The notes under the pieces were generated by a model, which searched no databases, was not told where the DNA came from, and was given only the letters and a program-made list of their open reading frames with translations. Source: Pagrus major (taxonomy: Eukaryota > Chordata > Actinopteri > Spariformes > Sparidae). Taken from it: DNA of 64,000 nucleotides. Of this stretch, positions 14,291 to 27,000 are shown one piece after another (the stretch's first letter is position 1; each line of letters opens with the position of its first letter). The position numbers were made by a program, and so were the translations under genes. The stretch covers positions 11,028,741 through 11,092,740 of the forward strand of contig NC_133224.1 in NCBI RefSeq assembly GCF_040436345.1, written 5' to 3'.

Positions 14291-15138
14291 AATGGACATA
14301 TTATGTCTTCGTTTATTGGGTTTGTCTCTTCTTTGCTTCAGAGGAAAGGAGCCATAAATATGATAATACAACAGTTTACTGGCTTGTTATAAATGCATCA
14401 AACAACACATCCCTTTTGAGCTTGGTATGTATGAAAGGTTCAATACATAAGGAATCTTGCTCCCACACAAATAGGGGCAGCATATCACCAGAGTAACTGA
14501 TAACTGCTGCTAGCTATTCTCTTTTTACACCCACGCTGTAGCTACTGTTGGCTTGTTAGCTCAGTTAACCCCGCACCTTTAATGTTTGATTTGGTTGCTT
14601 GCATTTTTTTCAACTTGTCCTTTATAGACCTTTTTCTGTAGGACATTTTGACTTGCCTTAGCGGGTGAAGCTCAGGTGTATTTAATAACATTAATGGTAG
14701 TCCCTGTTACATTTTAGGTACAGTGTCAGTGGCCAGCACACACTATAAGGAAACAGAAATATGCAGAAATAATTATTTGTAATCAGCTCCACCTGGAGTT
14801 CTCATGCAATGACAAGCCAAAATGTCTGCCATGAAATACAGGCCTATTGTCCAAATGATAAATGCCACCATTATCATTTGCATAGCTCTCCAGACATTTT
14901 AGTATTACTTTGGCGCCATCTTGTGGTGAAAGGAAGTATAACAACTACATTTATAGCCTGGTGTGAAGCAAGAGTGGGTCTGCACTTTGTGAATTATATT
15001 CTGTCTTCTATATAAAGAATAAATAAATATAACATAATATATAGTATATATTAATATATTAGCAGACTGACACTTCAGGTAAGCCTTTGTCACTTTTAAT
15101 TAAATTAGTTAATTAATTGATTTATTGTAGCACATGTG

Positions 15139-15233
15139 TATATTATATTATATTATATTATATTATATTATATGATATGATATGATATGATATGATATTA
15201 TATTATATTATATTATATTATATTATATTATAT
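15139..15233. repeat. Pentanucleotide microsatellite (TATTA/TGATA)
   Basis: About 19 five-base units: TATTA units on both sides with a block of TGATA variants in the middle. It lies directly before the brms1 promoter. Confidence 0.9.
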
Positions 15234-15239
15234 CAAAAA

Positions 15240-15559
15240 AGCGATTTAAATAAGGGATATCCGCGCTTTCTGTCAAAAGCCCACCCTATTGGCTCATTCT
15301 GCTGGTTTCCGGCAAACAAGCTGGATTGTGATTGGTTTACTAAACCAGCTTTAGCATTTTAATTGGACAAGCGGCGCTCGGGATGGCCGCTCCTATTGGC
15401 GACTCCGACATCGGCGCTCGGCGCTGATTGGCTGAACTGACGGGTTGTAAGAGTCCGGCAAAGTGTCGAACTGAAGACTGAAGTGACGAGGAAGTACTTT
15501 TCAAAATGGAAATATAACAGATGAAAGTTGAACTTTCTCCAGCAGAGCGGAGGCAGCAG
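15240..15559 (+). promoter_or_regulatory. brms1: brms1 promoter and non-coding first exon
   Basis: A GC-richer block between AT-rich flanks. It contains five ATTGG boxes (inverted CCAAT, NF-Y type) starting at 15288, 15331, 15362, 15395 and 15427. No TATA box is evident at the expected distance. TTCAAA at 15500-15505 reads TTTGAA on the other strand, the CHR core of cell-cycle promoters. A probable untranslated exon ends in CAG at 15559 before a consensus donor (GTGAGC). The first coding exon acceptor is at 17306. Box positions are direct; NF-Y/CHR function is inference. Confidence 0.65.
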
Positions 15560-17306
15560 GTGAGCGGCTCCTCCGGCCGGCGGAAGGGGAGCGTGTGTGT
15601 TTACCAACAGCACCGCCCGCACGCATGGACGGTTACTTGTTAATCCGTGTGCGAGTAGGAGACAGTATGTATGAAAGCTGCCCCGCCGATGCGTCAGTGT
15701 GCTCCGTTACATTCAAACGCTGCTTCGTTTGCTATGAAACCTGTTCGGAGAAATATGTCAGTAAGACATATTGAACAGTGTGACAGGGAGAGGAGGAGGA
15801 GGAGGAGGAGGAGGAAGATGAGGAGGCGGCGGTCATCCCTCGCTCGGTGTCCTTTCAATTGTTAGCTAGTGTTGCACTTGACTTCACCGTGTTGCGTTCG
15901 CCGCTAATTTGATGTGAAAAATGCAACAGTGGGTCTCGGTTACATTCACAACAGTCCGAAGTAAACAGACCGACAGTGTTAACGGGCTTTGGTGTCGCTT
16001 CGGGTCCGTGTTTTACTGTAAAACTGCCGCCGTACCGTTCACCATCTCACTGTACGACATTACGGAAGCCACCAGTGGTCAAGCTAGGCGAATATGGGCA
16101 CGTCAAGATCTGACGTCCGGTAAGAAAACAATATAAAAGCCCTGTTAATGGACGTGGCCGGGACGTTTTAGAGGAAATACGTGGTTTTAACATTCGTAAG
16201 AAACTACTCGAGCTCTTATTTTGTTTTTTCGCTCGTCAGTTTTTTTGCTTTACATCAAGCGCGATCGGACAATTTCCGGTCGCGTGCCGTGTGTTTCTGG
16301 CAGGTTTGACGGAGATACGGAAGCCGCGCGGTGGCTCGATGTCCATCCACTGTTGATCGATTAACATTGTTTTCCATCTGCACGCTGAGCTAATATTCAT
16401 ATGTAGTATGAGTGTGGTTGGTTTGTCCCCTTCTCTGCACTCTTTGGCTCACTACTGTTTAAAGACAGCTGCTGAGAGTGTTGTCATTCATCAGCAGCAG
16501 CACCCACACTGCAAAATTATCATAAGTAAATAAACAGATGTCAGTTTCAGCATGTTGAAGGCTCATGAAGTTGCTCTGTGTGCAGTAAAAGTACAACCTA
16601 AAACTAGGCAGCCACTATATTTCCACAGTGGGGATGTTTACGACGAATCGATTAATCGCAGTTAAGAATTTCAACGATTAAGAAATGTATGAACCAACAA
16701 TCAAAGATTATTTACAATAGGTTCATTAATTGTTAACAAATATAGAGAAAATATATATGATGAAAATACAAATATGAAACTATACAAACTGATTATTATA
16801 TTTTAACCATTCAGTGGCCTCAGCATGGGTTTGATTTTGTTGGGCTAGTTTTTCACAGTAGCTCCGCAATCGAAATGAAATCGCTATTAAATGTATAAAA
16901 TGTTTTCCTTTTCCCAAATACTGCCACTGTGATATAAATTGCAACACGTGCATCAGCAACTTTTTTCAATTCAGGACATCAAAAATTATTTTAGTTTAAA
17001 AAATTTCATTCTAATCAGTCGTGCTTCTTTATTCTAAAAGACATTAGTTTTTCCGTGATAACAGCATTTGTACTAGTGAGATATACTGGTACTGACGATA
17101 ACCGTGATATTAAATAGAATATTGATATTGTACATGTAATTGTTAGTTGACTCCCTAAGAAAAACAAAATTTAGACAAATAATCAAGCTAATAAAGACAT
17201 CCTACTTTAAAATATTTGACACATGGTGGTGGTTGACACAAAAATCAATTAAGAGGAAAAAGCGTCTTTTTTTAACCTTGTTTCTGTGTATCTGTATGTT
17301 TTTCAG
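15560..17306 (+). other. brms1: brms1 intron 1
   Basis: Intron between the untranslated exon and the start-codon exon. It begins GTGAGC and ends TTTTTCAG. The first 800 bases are CpG-containing, with a GGA triplet run at about 15790-15825. The rest is AT-rich. No coding sequence is recognised. Confidence 0.55.
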
Positions 17307-17308
17307 CC

Positions 17309-19485
17309 ATGCCCGCCCAACCCCCTGTGAGGGAGCCGGAGGAGGAGATGGAGGCAGAAGGAGAGTCACAACTCCCTGAGGCCAACGGAGAGGTGGAGCA
17401 AACGAGAGAGAACGAAAGAGGAGGAGAGGAGACCATGGAGGACAGCACGGAGGAGAGGGACAGTGACTTGGATGAGAGTGAAGAGGAGGAAGAGGAGGAG
17501 GAGGAAGAAGAAGAGAGCTCAGGTAAAATCCAAGCACTCGGCTATATTGTTGCCTGACTTGGTCACAAGGAGAGATAAATATAATGTGTTTGACACGATG
17601 TTTTCTTTCTTCTGTGAAGAGATGGACGATGAGGACTGTGAGCGGAGGAGAGGAGAATGTCTAGACGAGATGTTGGATCTGGAAAAACAATTTCAGGAGC
17701 TAAAAGAGAAGTAAGTTGGAAGAGGAGGGGTGAAGAAAATATACAGAGTCCGTTTGCTGTGAATGAAGGATGGAATAAAAAAGAAGAAGCAGAGACTGAC
17801 CTCAGCGTTTGGTTGCAGGTTGTTTCGGGAGCGGCTGAACCAGATGAAGGTGAAGCTGGACGAGGTGCTGACGGGGAAGGCTGGAGAATACAGAGAACCT
17901 CTGGCTGCACTACAGAACAGCATGCAGATACGAACACAAGTGGCTGGTAAGTAAAAGGAAGATGAATAGCTTGGATTTTAAAGAGCTTAAGCCCTTCTCT
18001 GATGGCATAACGCACTGCTTACCTTTGTGAACCAAGTAATGGCTTTGTGGCGCAACGTTAAACTAACTTTTCTCAGATTTGTCTGCATCTTTTTTGTCAC
18101 ATATTAAATAATTGATGTGTAAGATGAAATGCTTTTACTAACATGTCTAGAATGGTCAGCAGAGAGTAGCTGAAGAAATGGACATGTGTGCACATTGGCA
18201 ACTCAGTTTTCTCAAGTCAATTGTGATGTGATACAACACCTGGTCACTAGGTGGGGCTGTTGCACAAGCATTAATCTCTCTGGAAGTGTGAAGGGAGTCA
18301 GGAAGACACAATCTAGAGGGTTTTCTTCCTGCACCTATAACAATGTCTTGTTGCATTGTTTCTTATTCTGCCAATTTATAATTTATTTGGCTGTGTTCAA
18401 CGTGAAAAGTTGTGTGTTTGGCAGCTGAATGCAGATTCCCTGAAATAATTTTTAAAAAACTGAAATCCACTCCACTGTCTGTGTCCGTCTTGTTCCAAAA
18501 GTAACTAAAATCTAAAATATCCTCTGTCTTGAACGTCCTCTCTGTGTCTCCATCTTCAGGAGTGTACAGAGAGCTGTGTCTACAGGTGATCAAACACAAG
18601 CACGAGTGTGAACTACAAGGAGCAAGGCAGCACCTGGAGGTAACTCACACACATCCAGTATATACTTCACAAGGATACTCATACACTGTAGCCAGTGTTA
18701 CTGAATAAAATGATGTGCGGTGTGTTACAGAGTGAGAGGACGCTGCTGTTCGACGCCATGAAGACGGAACTGCTGGAGAAGATCAGAAGACTGGAGGAGG
18801 ACCGACAGAATATAGACCTCACCTCAGGTACAGCAGAAATGTCAATCCATGGATATTACTGTATGTTGTCATCATCGAGATGGTTTGTGTAATTATTGCT
18901 CTTGTTCCAGAGTGGAGCGATGAGATGAAGAGCAAGAAGTGTAAAAGAAAGAACGTGCTGGGTCGCTCGGAGAGGAAAAAGAAAGTGGCTCTGGTTTCAG
19001 GTAAAACTTGTTTATCTGTCATATTAGATCGGTGTGTTTTAGTTCTGCCCCGTGTCCTTTACTCTGACACAAACAGTATCTCAGAGTTTATTTGCGTCCT
19101 GCCAGGTTGGGACTGTAAGCTGCTAACAGACCGACAGATGATTTAAAACCTCTCCTTTTCTGCTTCACAGGACCGTTTATTGTCTACATGTTGAGAGACA
19201 TCGACATTCTTGAAGACTGGACTGCTATCAAGAAGGTGAAAAAATACATAAATACGTTTCCTCCGCACTGCAAACACTCCAACAAACAAACCGGCCAAGT
19301 GTATTGTAGTTACAGATAAACTTTGCTAACTTGGTCTCTATGTGCTTCTCAGGCAAAAACAGCACTGTCACCACTAAAGAAGAAAGTTGAAAGTAAGTCA
19401 GCGCGTCCACCAGTCTCCATTCACATACAAACACCATACTGCTGTTTTCTCTAAGCCGTCCTCGTTTTGTCTTGCAGAGCGGTGA
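17309..19485 (+). CDS. brms1: Breast cancer metastasis suppressor 1 homologue (Sin3-HDAC complex subunit)
   Basis: Nuclear co-repressor subunit of the Sin3-HDAC complex, Sds3-like family. Nine coding exons: 17309-17522, 17620-17710, 17819-17946, 18560-18639, 18731-18827, 18911-19000, 19171-19235, 19353-19392 and 19478-19485. They total 813 bases and encode 270 residues (human about 246). The start MPAQPP resembles mammalian MPVQPP. Residues about 12-71 are acidic with a long Glu run. [10 protein letters not shown] at about 73 opens the coiled-coil Sds3-like domain, with [34 protein letters not shown] and [10 protein letters not shown] lysine-rich nuclear localisation segment precedes [24 protein letters not shown]. 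The short C-terminus ending [11 protein letters not shown] separates it from BRMS1L, whose tail is much longer. The last coding exon supplies only two codons plus stop. Transcribed away from the promoter at 15.4 kb. Confidence 0.95.
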
Positions 19486-19748
19486 TGATAGGAGCGTCGT
19501 ATTGAAGACCAGCGGAAAATAAACCAAACTCGGCACACACTCACACATTCCCAGCTACTTCTAACAGTGACGGTTTTTTCCTCCTTTGACCGCAGCAACC
19601 AATCACCCTGCAGCTTGTTTGTTATCTATTGCTATTTAAAAGAAGTTCTTAATGATATGACGACCGTGTATTTATAGAATGATTTATAATTGGGATTAAA
19701 ATTTTAATCTTTTGTGACACAAGGTTTTGCATCTTCCTTTCTCCTGTG

Positions 19749-19791
<43 letters not shown>

Positions 19792-21050
19792 ATCTAGGGT
19801 TTATGACTGTAAACTCACATGAAAGTTTTTGTAAAGAGGACAAATTTAGGTTACTAAAATCTTTTTAAAACGTCCTATATGATGATATTTTATTCAGGGA
19901 AACTGGAGAAAAAAGGATAGAGATTTCGAGAATTAACTCTAAATATATAAGAAGTTATTTCCAGGAACATTTACAGGAAATATGTTGTTTGAAATAACTA
20001 AATGTTTCGAGATCAGAAGCCCTTATTCTACATCACTTTATTACAGCAATAATAATATGATGTTACGTTGTCCTGCATTACTCGCCTTGAGTTTTGTGTT
20101 CAAAATTTCTGTTTCAACATTTTCAGCTCCTCTTTTATATACAGATAGATTTAAATTTTCAGCTATTTGTTTTCCTAAACTTCTAGTTGTTTCTTTTTTT
20201 TTTTTTTCAACATACTGAGCTATGATCACATTGTTAATAACCTCTTACAACCTGTAATTATACCAGTACAACATAACCATAGCCATAACATGAGCCTGTC
20301 CCTATGCACAGTGCTGAGACTGAGTCCTTGGCAGCTGCTTTGGTTTGATTCCAACCCTGAGCCCTCTTGCTACATGTCGTCCTCTCCTCCCCTTTTTCCT
20401 GTCTGATAATAAAGTCAAAAAACCCCCCTAAAAACATTGACCCACCTACCTCACGTGCGCAGCTTGTGGAAAAAAAGCTTCTAATAATAGTAATAATAAA
20501 AGGTAATAATGAGACAACAAGACTGCACTTGAACTGTGTTTATTTGACATTAAAAGTGGGTAAGAGGAGAGGTATGACATTTTTTTGTGCACAGTCACGT
20601 GTGTGTGTTTTATATAGCAGCAAAAGCAAAGAGGAACTAGACACAGTTGTCTATTGATACAGTTTTGTTTGCTCTCAGGCTTATGATTCATTGTTTTCTC
20701 CTTAAAACGTCTTCAGAAATGTAACACTTTCTACGCAGGTCATATCTAAAATGCACATTCATAAGACATTATAATGCATTTATAAGGCTTTATACAGGGT
20801 TTATAAAGGATTACAAGTGGTCGACATTATGTATTCTAACTTTCATAAGCATTTGAATCATTCAATCAACAAATCAAAAGTTTGATGAAGCCTTACGCAT
20901 GCACTTTATCTTCTGAATGTGCTTCTCATGCATTATCGACATGACCAACCAGAAGTGTCATTTTCAGCAAGATGTCAGATTTTCTAACCTCAACAACATC
21001 CTGTCCTAAACTACACTCTGTCATATGTCCAGGTTGACTTTCAACAGTTC
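19486..21050 (+). other. brms1 3'UTR and convergent intergenic region
   Basis: ATTAAA at 19695-19700 is the likely polyadenylation hexamer of brms1. A GT microsatellite of about 20 units follows at 19750-19789. The rest is AT-rich. TTTATT near 20538-20543 reads AATAAA on the minus strand and may serve the convergent coiled-coil gene. Nothing else recognised. Confidence 0.45.
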
Positions 21051-21088
21051 GTGACCCCTCTACACCCCCCTCTCCTTCCTCATCTCCC

Positions 21089-21966
21089 TCACAGCTGCTT
21101 GCTGAGCTTACGCGCCTGCCTCTCCCTGGCTTCGAAGGCCGCTTTGGTATCCATGAGCTCGTCCAGCTGCCGGCGGATGCGAGCCATGTCGAGCTGGGAG
21201 GCCTCGCACTGCTCCCTGAGGGCGGCCGACTCCACCCTCAGCTGCGTGGCGGCCATGGAGAGCTGCTCGCTGCGCTCGCGGCACTGCATCTGCATCCTCT
21301 TGGCGTCGTTGAGGAGGGACTCCACGCTCACCGCCACTGATTCGCACTGGTTCTCAGACATGTTCTGGGACAGGGATAGAGGGAGGGATGGAGGTCAGAG
21401 GTCAGAACAGAAACAGACTGTTGGTGCTGTTAGGAGGCTCTCTATGATTCAGTTTCGGGATTTGGGAAGGCCTGTTCTCTGTAGTTTTTGTCTGATTTGG
21501 CAATAAATGAAAGCTTTCCTGCCAAAAAATCAGATGAAGTGAATCAATAGCTCGCAGTCAGGAGTCCAGCACGGATCAACAGGTTTAAAACAGAACATTT
21601 GATCTGTGGAGAGTGAAGTAGCTTAAAGAGGCTTATCATGGCTTAGCTTCAGTCTACAGTGTCCACTGCTCTGCTCTGCTCTGTTTCTCTTCTATCCCTG
21701 TCGTACCATCAGACTCTAGCTATCATGTTTTTACTCTGTACTATTACTATTTTCTCTCAGTTATGCTTGTATCTTTTTGCAGCATATTTTTCTATCAGCA
21801 GCCCAAAATAACAGATAATAATAACAAATAGCACGTGATAATGTCTTACCATAGATTTCAGAGTCAATTTTATCTCGAGCCTTGTGGTCGTCTTCGGAGA
21901 CTCAAGCTGACAGTCCTCAGTGTTCTCCAGAGTGCTCGGCCTCCTGAGTATTCCCTCACAGACCTC
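21089..21966 (-). CDS. Small coiled-coil protein, unidentified (3' two exons)
   Basis: I do not recognise this gene. Two minus-strand exons join in phase 0 with good borders: 21850-21966 (39 codons; acceptor ATAAACAG, donor GTAAGA) and 21089-21364 (91 codons plus TGA; acceptor TCCCAG). The 130 residues begin EVCEGILRRPSTLENTEDC. After the junction (SM, then NMSENQCESVAVSVESLLND) come about 75 residues of heptad-like helix rich in Arg, Gln, Glu and Leu: QCRERSEQLSMAATQLRVES, REQCEASQLDMARIRRQLDE, ending RKLSKQL. GC content and codon usage of the last exon are clearly gene-like. The first exon or exons were not found; alternatively translation starts at the ATG at 21359-21361 giving a 90-residue protein. 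It faces brms1 tail to tail and lies downstream of tmem179b on the same strand. Function unknown. Confidence 0.65.
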
Positions 21967-23814
21967 CTGTTTATAAGTAAGTAAAAGCAGACGGTAACTC
22001 AGGTGCACATTCAAGTGTAGGTGTGGAAGGTGGAGGTGGCTGTCAGAAGTGGACTCGCAACTTTTTCCTTCAAAGTAGCAGTGTGTCTTCCTTGTATCCT
22101 TTTATTTCTCTCCGTTCTCCGTCCCCATCCGTCTCCCTCCTTCCAGTCCCGTCTGACCTCACTTTCTCTTTCTCTACCTCAGGGATCAGCCGAGGTCAGC
22201 TGATCCACCGAGATTAGACAGGTAAGTTAAGAGAAATGTTGTAATCGCAGGCTCATTCTGTCTATTTTCATCTGTGAGGCGACTGCTGGGTTCATTCCGG
22301 CCCGTACAGTCCACCATGAATCTATAGCTCTGTTTATGTATCTGTAAAATGTCTATTTTGAGGCCATAATATGCTTCTATGTGATATTTAACATAAGAAC
22401 TGCTTATTTACAGTAAATAAATAATGAAAATAAGATGAAAATAAAAGATTCATAGCCATCCAGCCAGTTTGGACCGTCCGTCAATGGCCACCCTTTTTGG
22501 GGGCCCCTTCTGTGTAATGAGTAATGTTATTGTTATAAACAATGATGACTATGCATGTATTATTATAGTATTATTATATATGACATAATTAGAGTCCTGA
22601 TCTGTTTTAAGTTTTCAACTTTTTCACTAACCTTTGCTTTTTGGTGAGATATTGGATCATTTGAACATTTGCTGAAGTGAAACCATGTGTGACGTTTTGA
22701 GGGAAAAAACACTATTGGTGCTAAAGGTGACTTTCTTGACTTGGAAAATTATCTTTTTAATTCACAAACATCATATTTTTTATATTCATGGCACAATTCA
22801 AACAGCTCAACTCAAACAGGATATCGTATCTCTGGTACAAGTGAGTCTTTACCTGTCATCAAGCAGCAGAGGGAGACACAGTCCAACATACCTAATGCAA
22901 TGTCTCCATCCCCTCTGAGATACAACATACAGCAGTAAACACATCAGGGTCGTTGTGTTTCAACTCTTTGGTTTATTGGTTTAAAAAAGTAGCACATGTG
23001 TAGAAGCATCACTGCAAACCAGATGTTGATATACTGACATACAGCCTCTTCAGGTACATGAACTCCTGAGGTGCAACATAACAAACACAGGACCAGATTG
23101 AAGTGTTTAAAAAGCACCTGTGAGTGAACTCGGACTGGATGCTAGATGTAGAAGTTAGGGTGGGAGCACACAGGTCATACCTAAAAGTTATAATCCATTT
23201 GAATTATTTTAAACATAATGAGATGTAATGTTATACCTCTTGTTTCAACCAAGTGTTTCTTTAAACTTTGGCTCTGTTCACATATTGAGTCTGAATTACC
23301 AAAGATTAAATGACAAAGCACCAGAAGACAAGAAGAAACAATGTCGAATGAAATAATTAATCATAAATAAAGAATAAAGACAACTTACAGGCATGAAACT
23401 AGTGGGTACAAAATAAGACTCACGATAAAAACTTTTCAAAGGGTTAAAAAAACGTGACTTTTGAGGACCGTATATTTAATAATTTGTAACATGAGTGAAA
23501 ATGTGTTTCTAGATAGAAAACCTGCCAGTCACATCAAAAAATATAAAATTTGAACACACTCATGAAATAAAAAAAAAGAATGCCTGAAATAAACATTTTC
23601 CTACTCGTTGGTTATGTAAACAAAATCTAAGACAGACACTTACTGAATGAACAAACACACATTTCTGTGTGATCCAGTAGTCAGACGTTTATAACAGCTT
23701 TGGCAAGTGAGTCAATGTGGGAAATGGGTAAATATGACATTAACAGTTCAATGTTTGGAAAAAGTGCTGCTGGATATTTACTGATAACTCTTTAACTGAT
23801 AACTGCACAAACAT
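21967..23814. other. Intergenic, no supported gene
   Basis: AT-rich sequence. A 39-base plus-strand segment at 22183-22221 has exon-like borders (CTACCTCAG before, GTAAGT after) but no partner exon. TTTATT at 22972-22977 and TTTAAT at 23475-23480 are possible minus-strand poly(A) hexamers for tmem179b. Confidence 0.4.
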
Positions 23815-23896
23815 GACGAGGTGGCCGAGTGGTTAAGGCGATGGACTGCTAATCCATTGTGCTCTGCACGCGTGGGTTCGAATCCCATCCTCGTCG
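23815..23896 (+). tRNA. tRNA-Ser (anticodon GCT)
   Basis: 82 bases with the long variable arm of serine tRNAs. The acceptor stem GACGAGG pairs with the 3' CCTCGTC; A box TGGCCGAGTGG, B box GGTTCGAATCC. The anticodon loop reads CTGCTAA, anticodon GCT. It matches the vertebrate tRNA-Ser-GCT consensus. No intron and no encoded CCA. It is opposite in orientation to tmem179b and close to that gene's 3' end. A run of only three T follows within 12 bases. Confidence 0.95.
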
Positions 23897-24053
23897 GGGC
23901 TCAGTCTTTATATTGTGAGCAAACAAAGTTAATCACCATGTCATTAATTATCCAAATATGTGTTTGTATTCACTGGAATGTATCTACCCTTTTCCCACAT
24001 TACCATGTTGAGCTAAACAATGTGTTTTTGTAAGTCTTCTGTGGCACCTGTCC

Positions 24054-27000
24054 TCACTGTGGCCGTGCGGGACGGTTGAAAAAGGGCTCCGTCTCTGCAG
24101 CTGTAACTCCCGGATCGCCGAAAAGCCCTCCGGCCGGCCCGCCGAACCCTCCCGCGATCAACTTCGCCCCGGTACTCTGACGCCTCTGAACGATCACCAG
24201 AACCCCGATGATGAGCCAGAAGAAGAAGTTGACCCACACTGCCGTCTGAGGGGGAGTCAGGGAGGAGACGACACATGAATGACACATTCTCTACTCATGA
24301 CTGAATGATATTTTAAAGCAGCATTTGCTATATAAATGAGCTCTTTGAGGCATTAATGATTCCTTATAGGTATTTCAAGAAATTCTTTGCGTCTTTTTTC
24401 CTGCAAATGTTCAGAAAATGTTCCAATTATTAAAGGATAAGTTCACCCAAAAACGTCAGCATAATGCAAAGTTATGGGAACTGATTATGTTACCAATGTG
24501 ATTCTAGGCATATAGGGAAAAACTAAATGAAGCCTACTGACCTCAGCTTTGTATAGACTGTTGTAGAACCTTCCTCCTTTAAGTGGGGTGAGCCATTGTT
24601 TCGTCTGGGCGTCCTCACATCTTGAGAGACAGAAAGAGATGTTGCATGTTGGAAAGTTGACGGAAGCAGATAATCAAGCAAACAGGAGATTATTCAGCTG
24701 CCAAACGTCTTTCAAAAATATTTAACACATCCGCTGTGATCCAAAGGTTATACAGCAGGTAATCCACTATGAATAAAGTTGCAGTTGCAGCAGATGATTT
24801 TACGACAAGCCGCAGTTTATCAATAAAAAATCAAGATTAGTGTATCATAAAACAAACAATCACAAGCTAACACGACACAACATTTTACTGGTCTTTCCTC
24901 CTTATCTGGGTGTTGATCTTTGAGAACAGAAGTATCTAGGTTGAGTAACATTGTGGTTGCTGGTAACACTTTTGCAACACGATTACATGCGCAAAAATAA
25001 CTGACATGTATCTCCTGTCATATGCCAAGGAAAAAGAGAAATGAACTTTCTTTTTTTAAACAAAACAGCTGAAGAGGTTAAGTATTTTTAACAGTGACAC
25101 ATTAGGCTGTGAAGAAGCGGACACAAAGTGAAACTCACTTGGTTTCAAATGTTGTTTTTAGTTTCTCTTATGACTTGTTTCTGCATGCCCGTGTCCATGA
25201 CTGCATTGTGTGGACGTGTATTACTTACGTCTACCTTATGGGAACAAAACGCTCCCACATTGTAAATCATTAAATTTAAGGGTGAGGTTTAGGGTAAGTG
25301 TCCAGGAAATGAATTTAAGTCTAATAAAGTTCCCAAAAGTGATGGGAACACAGGTGTGTGTTTGTGTGTGTTCCACCTGGTGATGTTGGGAACACTCTGC
25401 ATGACCGAGTTGCAAAGCGAGTCGCGTCCGATCTTCAACATGCAGCCCGCGATGAGCAGGAAGAACAGGAAGGCACCGCACACAGCCACGATCAGGTTCA
25501 TCCACATGCGCTCCCTGTGGAGAACAGAACAAACAGAAAGGGTGTGAAAACTTTTTTTTTGAAGCCATGGAAACAAGAACTAGAAGAATACAGTGTTATT
25601 TCAACCTGAACAAATGAGGAAATGATGTCAAACTACTGTATATAACATATAACTATGCTACCATGCCATGACCTATGTCCTCTTTTTGATCAGCCTTTCT
25701 ACTCCAGTTCTTCTTTTCCCCCTCCTCACCAGCTCTGCAGCCTGTGCCGTTAAACCAACCTCAGGGAGATCATTCACTTTTTTTTATTCCGGCAGTAAAA
25801 CCTAATGATACTATCACGCCAACCCTTCAAAAAGGAACTTTAGATTAGCCCGGGTTGAGAGTCCCTTGATGCTGTTTCATGGTGTCATGCTAACAAAATT
25901 ACAATTATGGAGAAGAGATGGACAACATACATTTTAAAAAGCATTAAAAAGAACTTTACTTTTTACAACTGTTCACAATCCACAAAGATTGAGACATGTG
26001 TTTGTAATAAAATCCTTCGAACAAGCATGCATGCGATGGGTAAGATTGGTGGGAAAGTACTTTATGGGATGTTGGTATCAGCTTTAACACAACACATTGA
26101 TTAAGCCAAATTTTAAACTTTGATAAGATTAGATATTCCTGTGTGTGATCAATTAAGTTTAGCTTATATTTTCAATCCAAAAGTCAACCTTCAAACATTG
26201 AGATCTGTTAACGCCTAGTATCTTGGTTCGCGACCCCTAGTGGGTCCTCAGAATGAATGCAGGGTGAGCCCCCAATTACTGTTTAATAATGTTTTGAAAG
26301 ATTTTACTTTTCAAGATTTATTTGTAAAAAAACTTAGACAACACTTATGATAGTCTGTCCATGATTTGTTGCGCAGTCATGTGAACCAGCTAACCTAATG
26401 GCGATTATTGAAACACATTGGCCAGTTATCTGTTATCATCCAAAGTGTATGGACATTCTTGTGAGCTACAATGGATTGTTTTGTAACGTATCAAGCAAGA
26501 CTCTCCGACAGAAACTCCACCTCAGAAACCACTGGAAAAACTGCAGAGGGTGAGGCTAACGTGCCTCACATTAGCCATGCTACAACTGCTGCCAAACTTT
26601 TTTAATACATGGCACTGTAGTCCGCCCTACATGTTACTATAGGCCAGGTTCAATGCGAAACAGAATCTTATACAATATATGTAGTGGGGGTTCCCTGCTC
26701 TGTCGAGTTGTCTACATGATATCTACATTTGTGTCCACATGGCTGACAAATAGTTAAGTTCAAGAATAAGATGTTACAAACCTATAAAGTAAGAACAGGC
26801 CTGTGTCAGAAGCACATTCTGCATAAATAAATCATAATATAATTTGTACATGAACACAGCACAGTTTAATTTGGGTTTGGAAGCCAGGAGCTGCTGTTGC
26901 TGCCAGTTATAGTCAAACTGTTTACAGCCCATTTGAAACAATAGACAATAAAAGGAAGACTTCAAGGATTCAGACGGAGCGAGCAGCAAAAGAGACAGTA

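Noticed and set aside
23821-24033. 70-codon frame starting in the tRNA-Ser
   Set aside because: The frame simply reads through the tRNA gene from a GTG; the RNA gene explains the conservation.
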